Shown one piece after another: positions 56,738-64,000 of a DNA stretch of 64,000 bases. Position numbers and translations under genes: made by a program. Numbering within the stretch: position 1 is the first letter of the stretch; each line of letters starts with the position of its first letter. The notes under the pieces were generated by a model that did no database searches, was not told the origin of the DNA, and saw only the letters and a program-made list of their open reading frames with translations. The DNA is taken from positions 62,001 through 126,000 of the forward strand of contig JASANH010001438.1 in NCBI GenBank assembly GCA_030248295.1, given 5' to 3'. The stretch comes from Mesodorylaimus sp. YZB2_4. Its lineage: Eukaryota; Nematoda; Enoplea; Dorylaimida; Dorylaimidae.

Positions 56738-58144
56738 ATGAAGCTCATCGTTTTTTCTGTGGTTATTTCGGCTACCCAAGCCTTTTTCTTTCCTGACTTC
56801 AGCCATAACTGGAGCTCGCTGAGAGGTAAGCTCGAAAATGATGGCTGACGCGCTAGTGTGACCTTTTCCAGAGACTCGCACTAGAGTTGGACACCGTTCT
56901 GACATGTCACAGCCTTGCTATGTTAGAAGATTCGACTGGTAGTTCTTTAAACAACTAGATTTTGTTTATAATCGAAGCAAATTACTGATAGTAAAAACCA
57001 CTGTTTCATTACAGTGAGCTGGAACGCCAACCCATTCAGTTCTTGGGGATTCGATGGCGTGCCAAGGACCCTGGAGGACAACAAGGGCGAATTCACTTTG
57101 AAAGATGATCAATGCGCCGCTGGTGGTATGCTATCTTTTGCATCTTTCATAGGCTCCGCTCTGCGCCTGCTTACGTTTTTAGGCCAAAAGTTTCTCGGAC
57201 AACGCTATTGGTACAAGGAAGATCCAACGGTCATCCTGCTGTTTGACAAAAATGGTATCATCGCTGGTATCCAGACTTCAGTAAGAATTTCAGCATGGAC
57301 CTGCCACATTGTGGCCGCTTGATGGAATGTGCGTTTCCTGTAGGCTCCAAAAAGCAAGTTCACTCCGTATGGCGACTTGAAGAAGTATTACAATGATGAC
57401 GGTGATTACTGGTCCTTGACTGCCTACTTCGTTGACCCGAGTACATCTCTAATATTCTTTATTGTGGCTAGTAATGACACTCTTTATTGTTCAGGCACCA
57501 TTTGCGTCACTGGTCGTACCAAGGACGATTTGAAGTCTCAAGGAACCGGAACTGGATTGTGGTTGCAATACGGACCTAATCCAATCGCTGACAGCGTGCA
57601 AATCCCAGTGAATGAGGCAGGTGTCAAATCGACTAAGTGGGGATTCGGAAAATGCTTCTACACCATGGGTAAGTACGCTTTCTGATCACGGACATGGACA
57701 TGGACAGGACCAGGATGCGGGACGTGGGGACAGGGAAATGACGAAAACGGGGACAGGGGATCTAGGACAGGGACAAGGAACGCACTCACAATTTCTATCT
57801 CCAGGACAACATTACTGGTACAATGTCTCCAAGAGTATGGACTGCGGCAGTTTTGTTCCAAACTGCCTTTTGTACAACAAGGGAAAACTGACTGGTTTCT
57901 GCTTTGCTACAAATGCTGACCTGCAATCACATCGTTATGACAGCCCAGCTCCAACTCCTCAGGTTGTCAACGTAAGTTGGCCCCCCTGACTTTACTGCTC
58001 TGTGACTTTACTTCTCCGAGCTGATGCTTTCAGAAATTCTTGGACCCAGTTCCAGATTGCTTCTTCACAGATAAGAGCTACGCTAAGCTCAGCACCGTCC
58101 ATGTTTACTTCACTGACAAACCTCAGTTCACTTCATGGTGCTAA
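56738..58144 (+). CDS. Secreted Cys-containing protein, tandem copy 2, 6 exons, 300 aa
   Basis: Exons 56738-56825, 57015-57280, 57344-57440, 57495-57668, 57805-57971 and 58034-58144. Every exon has exactly the same length as in copy 1 (88, 266, 97, 174, 167, 111), so phases and protein length are conserved while introns differ. Signal peptide MKLIVFSVVISATQAFFFPD. It shares all motifs of copy 1 with substitutions mostly conservative by eye; the most variable stretch is residues ~57-75, after D-D-Q-C-A-A-G-G-M. Intact frame, so both copies are likely functional. Intron 1 (189 bases) and intron 4 (136 bases, with a GGACA-type repeat) are expanded. No clear AATAAA was seen downstream. Confidence 0.85.
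57686..57780 (+). repeat. Purine-rich GGACA/GGGACA array in intron 4
   Basis: Degenerate tandem units (GGACAT, GGACAG, GGGGACAGGG) fill most of the intron of copy 2 and are absent from the same intron of copy 1 (58 bases). Confidence 0.7.
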
Positions 58145-58376
58145 CAATAAGATGTGATTGATTATAAGGAATGATAAACAACAAAAAACTTGTTTTTCAC
58201 GTATGTGATTGGTTGTGAAACGTCAAAATATAAAATGAATATTTTCGATCTGCGTCGAATGACTGTAGACAAGAGCACGGTTTATCGAAAGCAGATATAT
58301 AATGCTGGCTTAGGAGATAAGTTCACATTAATCGAGATAAGCTAACATTAGATATGTGGTCCATTAGAGTAAGTTA

Positions 58377-59703
58377 AGGTCTGTTTCTCGAAAGACCTAA
58401 TGTCTGGCATTATCTAATGCGGCATTAACGGCATTAGCTCTGCATTAAACCTAACTTAACTTATCGCTGATCGAAGTTCGCCTACAGTCGATGCTTGTCT
58501 GTGTGCAAAGTATGCAGGCGAGAATCGATTTTTTTCGGTCAATTTTTTAATGCATACTCAAATTTATTCGATCACATGAGTGTGCATCTGGTCAGCCGGC
58601 ATTCTATTGCAACGTTGCAATTACATAAGTTTCGATCACAATTACCTTTACGGTTCTTTGTCATAATCAAACTTTTTCACATAATGCTTGCGAAAAATAT
58701 GCCGAACTAATGATAAGCTACTCAAGCAACTGTTACGGGTGGCTTTTCAAGTTCCTACAACACCCTTCTTCCACAAGTTTTCTTAACAGTGGCCTCCACA
58801 GCCTCAACAGTCTCAACAGAGGCACTGGCGAGTGGTAGAGAGTAATCGATACTCTCCCCTGGCTTGGAGACCGCAACCCCTCGGGTTGATGTTCCAGCCG
58901 TAGTTACAGTCATAATTCATTAGTCAAAGTTTCTGCCCCACCGGCTTTGGTCGGTTGCATTCTCTCCTTCCCCTGCCAGGCCCTTATTCATCCACTTGCT
59001 TTTGCAAGCTTTCAACAGGATAGCTTGACGGTGGCTGCAAATGTGCACGACTCTGCTTTCCAAACCGCGGAGAAAAAACATCAGATTGCGTGGCTCAACC
59101 GTGGTTGACGTGCGTACCACCAAGAGCCACCTCCCAGCGGTGCCCTCTGATTTGCTGGCTGAACCACAGTCCGAATGTCCTCACCGTCCTTTTCATCCCT
59201 GATTTCATCATCTTCAAAAACAACCTTACTTTGCAACTTAACACACTGCTGAATGCTGGGTTCCGTGCCAGACGGCCTTCGATAGCACCAGCAACGCCTA
59301 GCATGCTACTGAACTGTAAAACCATTGAGGCCATTGGGATTGAGATCAGAGTAAGAACAGAAACAAAGTCATGCAGCCTCCTCACCTCAGAGACAACAAA
59401 AAACGACTTCCAAGTAAATGCCACAGGCATGATGGTATGACCATGGCGCTCCATCTTGCGCGCGACCTCGAAAAGAATGAAATTTGCTTGCACCTGATCA
59501 CGCAAAAGCTGTGACAGAGCCTGATAATGAGGGCTTATCATGGATAAGGTATCTCCGGAGGCACCTTTTTTTTCGGGGCTCGGCTGCTAAATGTAATGGT
59601 CAACCTTAATTTTAAGTCCTTTTGAGAAACAGATCGCAAAGTTAATGCCAGATTATCCAAAAAATCCGCACTTAAAGATAAGTGCTTTCGAGAAACCGGG
59701 CCC
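58377..59703. mobile_element. Possible DNA transposon with GTTTCTCGAAAG ends
   Basis: GGTCTGTTTCTCGAAAGACC near 58377-58396 and, at the far end, the reverse complement of CTTTCGAGAAACCGGGCC (59686-59703) share an inverted GTTTCTCGAAAG core; GGCATTA.. text recurs inside both. 59541-59095 (minus) is open for 148 codons and contains FSSMLGVAGAIEG, faintly like the G-A-I-D-G block of Harbinger transposases. Boundaries and family are tentative, and a TRIM-like LTR relic is nested at 58826-58985. Confidence 0.3.
58826..58985 (+). mobile_element. Degraded solo LTR of the TRIM-like family
   Basis: Contains GCGAGTGGTAGAGAGTAATC, GATACTCTCCCCTGGCT, CAACCCCTCGGGTTGATGTT and CCGGCTTTGGTCGG in the family order. 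The TG...CA ends are lost and the flanks show no duplication. It is an old copy. Confidence 0.7.
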
Positions 59704-60431
59704 AGACTTTTGCGGGTTTTTTAAGCATACGTGTATCCTCAACAAAATATGCAGTTTGCAGTTTACAAAACCTGCAGCTCTACAAAATATACTCGGAGCA
59801 TCCCGACGCACTCGTTAAGTCATGCACGGAATGTTTCTTTAAGTCAAACAAAAGACAAGGGAGCGGTCTTTACAAACCAGCCACACAGGGCCAAATCACA
59901 AAAGAAGAGTTCATTCAAAGGGGTTCACTGAAGCTCTGGAATGTCGAGTAAGATTTTATCCCCACCAGTGGAACCGATGCGAAACCATGCAGGCACCGTA
60001 ATATTCACTCTGACAATGAGTTGTCATTGCTCAGAAAAGCGGCCGTTTCCTCTCGTTGTTCAATCCACCATGTACAGTATAATACCCTGCGGAGAGCACA
60101 ATTGTCAAGTGACGCTCTTCGTCTGTCTGTTCTCAGCAAAACCCCTCGCCCCATTTCACAGCTTTAGTCGAAATCACTTGACCAATCCCACAGTCAGTCA
60201 ACTTCTCCATCAGATAGACTTGTTTATCTCCTCAAAATATACTCGCTACTTCATGTGCCCACAGTATTCTTCTCCTTTCTACCTTCCAGATCCTTTGTCA
60301 AAAGAACTAAATACCATTTGATCGTGAGTACAATCCAACAACTCCGCAAAGACCACTTCAGACTGTTCAGAAAAAGAAAAGCGTGCCTCGTAGCCAAAAT
60401 GTACACTGCCTCTGTCAGCTACTCAATCTTT

Positions 60432-61420
60432 TCAGGACTGTGACCACCATTTTCCGAAACGCTCTACTCGCATCACCATAACGTAGAAATCTAATGCATT
60501 GATAACCTGTAGAATGAGATCTGTCAAAGGACTCAGCATTAATGAGATACAAGATTGGAAAGAAGGGGAAGTAAACAGGCTTACATCCCACATAGTTAAA
60601 AGTAGGGCTGGTAAGGTGGTTGCAGCAGATTGAAATAAGGCCAACGCAAAAAGTGTACGTTGACCAGATTTTCGATCGGCTTCTTTCTTCAGGTCTTTGA
60701 TCATCAAATTTTGTATTTTCTTATTCCTTTGCTTGAACAAATAAATCATAGCGATGTTACTCACGATCAAGGTCACCTCAGCTAGGGACCTAATAACGAC
60801 TGAGCACTGCGCGAGAGCATTACCAATAAGCGATTCCGCGAATTCGGAATACCTGATCACGTATTTCCCGCCATCCATTTCCACATTGAATGAATAGATC
60901 ACGTGCATTTCAGAACAGATAGGAATCGGAAAGCAAGCCACTGCTGCGTAAGCAACAATGCGTCTGTGATTGGCACTCCTGTACATACTTCACGGGTTTG
61001 TACGTGGCGAACACACGGTCACTCGCTGTGGCTGCTGATGCCAGAATAGGGACACTTACAAAAGCTGCGGCCAACATGGGAGTGAGACGAGCTTTAAACC
61101 ACATGAGCCAGTATCCTCGAAACACCCTGGACCATTACCTTTGCCATGACCACTCCAATCTTGACCCGTTCCCATGGACAAAGAGTAATATGAATAGGTT
61201 TATTGCCAGAATTTCACATATTTTAGCAATAGCTATCAACCATTGGTAGGAATAAGATTTGTCCAAACTTTTTTTTATCGTTTAGAAAGACTACTATGAC
61301 CAAAATGTGCCCGGCCAATCCAAACGCGAAACACACTGGTGGCGAGTAAGAGTAAGTTACCTTGGTTACAAACTCGCATGCTCGCCAGTATGTTTGTGAG
61401 AAACCGCAAGTTTGATCCAT
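60432..61420 (-). pseudogene. Rhodopsin-like GPCR pseudogene (different subfamily)
   Basis: Minus-strand pieces in different frames cover a 7TM receptor. From MDQTCGFSQTYW (61420), TM1 is PPVCFAFGLAGHILVIVVFL with a following KKK loop. After a frameshift near 61245 comes TM2, QWLIAIAKICEILAINLFIL. An in-frame TAA lies near 61135. TM3 ends ASDRVFATYKPVKY (DRY-like). After a second frameshift near 60990, RSANHRRIVAYAAVACFPIP and TM5-TM7 follow to the stop at 60432. At least three lesions indicate a pseudogene. It differs from the 42-49 kb pair at the DRY position (D-R-V against E-R-C). Confidence 0.6.
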
Positions 61421-61968
61421 ATTTGTATAGTATTGTATAGTTTTCGGCGCAGCTTGGCTGTATAAGTGGCCAAGGGTTCGATCTGTCGAGGCACAACTGC
61501 ACACTGATCTGTCGGGGCCAAGGGCATACTGATTGTGAGTCGGCCACCTGCAGGATTGCAAGGCACAGAGAACTTTGGTTATCGCCAGGGAATCAAACTC
61601 TTTCATCGCTTATAAATCTGTCTTAAAATTTTTTTTGAAAATCAGTAACGTTGTCTTTTAGCGGGAGGAGCCGTTCCAAAAGATTAAAGTAACGACATGC
61701 ATTTGGATCCTGTGCTGCCCCACACAGCGGAAAATGAGTAGACATATCTCCTCTACTGGATCCTGCTGAATATTTTCTGGCGAAAGGTTTGAGAGAAATG
61801 TCGGGAAGGATCGAAAACAACAGCTATAACATCGTGATACAATGTGGTCCTGTTTTATTACGGTGTGTCCTTATTACCTACTTTGGTCAGCTAGAATCGC
61901 CCACTCAGGAACGGACTCTAGAAAAACGGTGCACAGAAGCCAAACATGCTATGCCCGGGTCGCGAAAT

Positions 61969-62105
61969 AGCGGGTTAAGGCGTCTGCCTCTCACGCTGGG
62001 TGTGCACTCACAGGGGAGGGTTCGACGCCTGGGTAAAAAAATAATTGTCAAATATGTGCTCCTTAGCCCTCGAGTGTGGTGCTTGGCTATGGATAAAGTA
62101 TGACG
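61969..62105 (+). mobile_element. tRNA-derived SINE with intact A and B boxes
   Basis: AGCGGGTTAAGGCGTCTGCC (A-box region), then 40 bases later GAGGGTTCGACGCCTGG (B box), followed by a non-tRNA tail related to 23190-23275 and 31990-32175 (ATGTGCTCC...CCTCGAGTGTGG). The arms do not pair well enough for a functional tRNA. Confidence 0.55.
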
Positions 62106-64000
62106 ACATGCAAAGAAGTTATTTGAACCTTCAAAGATGGACATATTTATAGTAACTACAGAAGTCATAATGAGACTGATTATCCTGTTAACACCATTTT
62201 GTGAAATCTGTTGGCTAACATTCAATCCTTCAGGCCTTGGAAACGTCTAGAGTAGAACTTTATTCTGAAATGTTTTTTCTGTCTGACCTTGGGTGAGTGT
62301 CTTTGTCAAAAGCAAACATTTAACCTTTTAGCATTAGGCGTCTGGCTTGCTGGTCTAAGCAGGCACCACCGTGTCTGCTGATAGGGATGGGAAAATCGCC
62401 ATTAATCACCATAATGTATTCCTAAAATTCAAGATACAATTTACAATAGCTAGAATCTCTGGAATTCGTCATGGTGTTATTCTCATGGTCATGGTGTTAA
62501 AATTGATCGATTCTTTTCTTTTTTCAGGTTCCATGATTTCATCGAGACCGCCAATCCATTAAAATTACCAGTATGGGAATACCTATCAAAATACCAACCA
62601 CAAAAATGCCTGCTCTTGTTTATTGTCGCTCACAGGATATGGTCGAAGTGTTTGCGTAGGAGCTCTTCGGTTTTTGAATTAACTGCACGCTGATCATTAG
62701 AAATGAATTGTTGTTTGCGAACATGCGCATTGATATACGTGGTCCGCTTGATTACGTTTTGCCGGTTTTTTTGGGGGGTCCTAGTAAATATTTTCACATC
62801 TACATTTGTGAATGATGGGAAAGTGAAGAGCGCTGCATGGTAAAGTTGCTCACAATCACTTTAGTCGTTCTATTGCAGGTTATTTGCAGCATAAACTCAT
62901 TTTTTCAAGGGCAGAACACGTGGAAAAATTGCAGTACGCACAAACAGTATGCGTGCACTACGCAGATTTTAAAAATGACGGGTTTTGTTATAAGTGGTTA
63001 GGTCGACATTTCGTGGCGACCAAGTGTTGCTGCCAGCCTGGGATCGCCCATCGTTCAATTCCCAAAGAAAACAATTTGTACAAGATGCGTTCTTTGAGTC
63101 AAAGTTACATTTTTTGATTAAGAACCATATCAAAGATTATCCCGCAGTTTCTTCAAAACTGCATTTAATGGCTCACGTAAGAATCACTCACGATGTGCCC
63201 GACAATAATCGTGCATTTGCACTTTCGCGGATGCCATCTTGCCAGTGACGACAGCAGGCACAATGTGCACGAGGTACACGAGTGTACTGCGCGCGCTTAT
63301 CAAACTAGCAAGCACTGTTGTAGATGCCGCTTCACCCTGAGAATGACACAAGAAGCTCCACCTCCAATTCTGGTGTGCAATCATATGCGACGCGGAAAAT
63401 CTGCATGATGTGAAAGACCTGTTTCTAAAAACGTACGCTCCGCTCGCACAAACTGTCGTGTTTTCTTTTGCAGGGACCTCATTTTCTCAATCAAGGTTTG
63501 AGGGGCACATATTGTTAGTCGAGCAAACAAGATGCAATGTGTAATTCGAGTCATAATAAGAGGAGGTGAAAGAACCGTCCTCGAACCGACAAAGCACAGA
63601 CAAAGGGCTCGCACGATGTCAAATTATTGTCAAACACGAGCCCGAAATGCCAATACACCTCAATCCAAATTCAAAAAAAAATCCCCCCCCCCAAAGCACG
63701 CAGCCACCCCCCCCTTTTTTAAAAAAAAAAAAAAAAAAACAAAAACATATGACATACAGTATGGCATTGAGGCGCAGGCACCACCGCACGCATTGCATGC
63801 CCAGATAGTATTTCCACCACCTTGGGATCCCCAGGAGGCCGAAGAAAACCTGTCCTGCCCCAAGGGTGTTTCAATCTCATCAGACACGACTATTTTAAAC
63901 GCGTAACTGTCTGATCGTGATCGTATACAGTACATTAAATGTATAAAAATCGACTCCACCAAAAATGTGTATGCCGATACGCTGGAGGTCCACGAAACCC
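62106..64000. other. No gene recognised
   Basis: Short frames only. A C-run/T-run/A-run tract at 63685-63740 opens several frames. No family resemblance. Confidence 0.5.

Noticed and set aside
61969-62040. A functional tRNA gene
   Set aside because: A and B boxes are present but acceptor, anticodon and T arms do not pair; the text is shared with SINE copies.
63566-63906. Overlapping ORFs rich in Pro and Lys
   Set aside because: They come from C-run, T-run and A-run low-complexity sequence.
1-64000. CRISPR arrays, bacterial operons, Shine-Dalgarno sites, replication origins
   Set aside because: Spliced genes and animal gene families mark this as eukaryotic nuclear DNA; no spaced direct repeats of CRISPR type were seen.

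Overview
The window looks like nuclear DNA of a small-genome invertebrate animal. Genes are split by short GT-AG introns, often 50-65 bases. The recognisable proteins are animal-specific: a voltage-gated potassium channel, a Cys-loop receptor, rhodopsin-like GPCRs, a gustatory-receptor-like fragment and a RING/B-box protein. The gustatory-like fragment and a duplicated secreted family that I associate with arthropods suggest an ecdysozoan (arthropod or relative). That placement is inference, not proof.

Layout: 0-5 kb holds a chemoreceptor-like fragment and anonymous sequence. 7-17 kb is a minus-strand OTU-like locus (7.2-10.8 kb) and a diverged, internally shortened copy of it (14.4-17.1 kb). 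A small TATA-driven secreted-peptide gene lies at 18.9-19.3 kb. 20.7-24 kb is transposon debris (5'-truncated LINE, Tc1/mariner end, SINEs). A four-exon RING/B-box gene sits at 26.6-27.9 kb and a PIF/Harbinger-like element at 28.3-29.5 kb. A Cys-loop receptor (+) spans 30.7-34.3 kb, a secreted mucin-like gene (-) 34.8-37.7 kb and a Kv channel (-) 38.0-40.2 kb. Two paralogous GPCR pseudogenes (42.6-43.8 and 48.2-49.8 kb) flank a foldback transposon. A 17-bp minisatellite lies at 50.2-51.0 kb. Two tandem six-exon secreted-protein genes lie at 54.0-58.1 kb, and a third GPCR pseudogene at 60.4-61.4 kb.

The most unusual signal is a family of short elements, present as LTR-internal-LTR units at 35668-36391 and 43812-44400, as a solo copy at 48244-48443, and as relics at 58826-58985 and 32335-32440. 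The intact ones have TG...CA ends, 4-bp target duplications, a polypurine tract and a possible primer-binding site, like TRIM retrotransposons. Unusually, each repeat also has about 20-bp inverted ends and a row of RNA hairpins with GNRA and UUCG-type loops that seem to keep pairing between copies. One insertion splits the mucin-like gene and another splits a GPCR paralogue after codon 4; removing element plus one target copy rejoins the reading frame in both.

A second window-wide signal is excess of the heptamer TACWGTA (at least 40 by eye, about 8 expected by chance). This is the footprint form left by some Tc1/mariner transposases on excision, and a Tc1/mariner remnant is present. No operon-like cooperation between the genes is evident; several simply encode neuronal or sensory membrane proteins.
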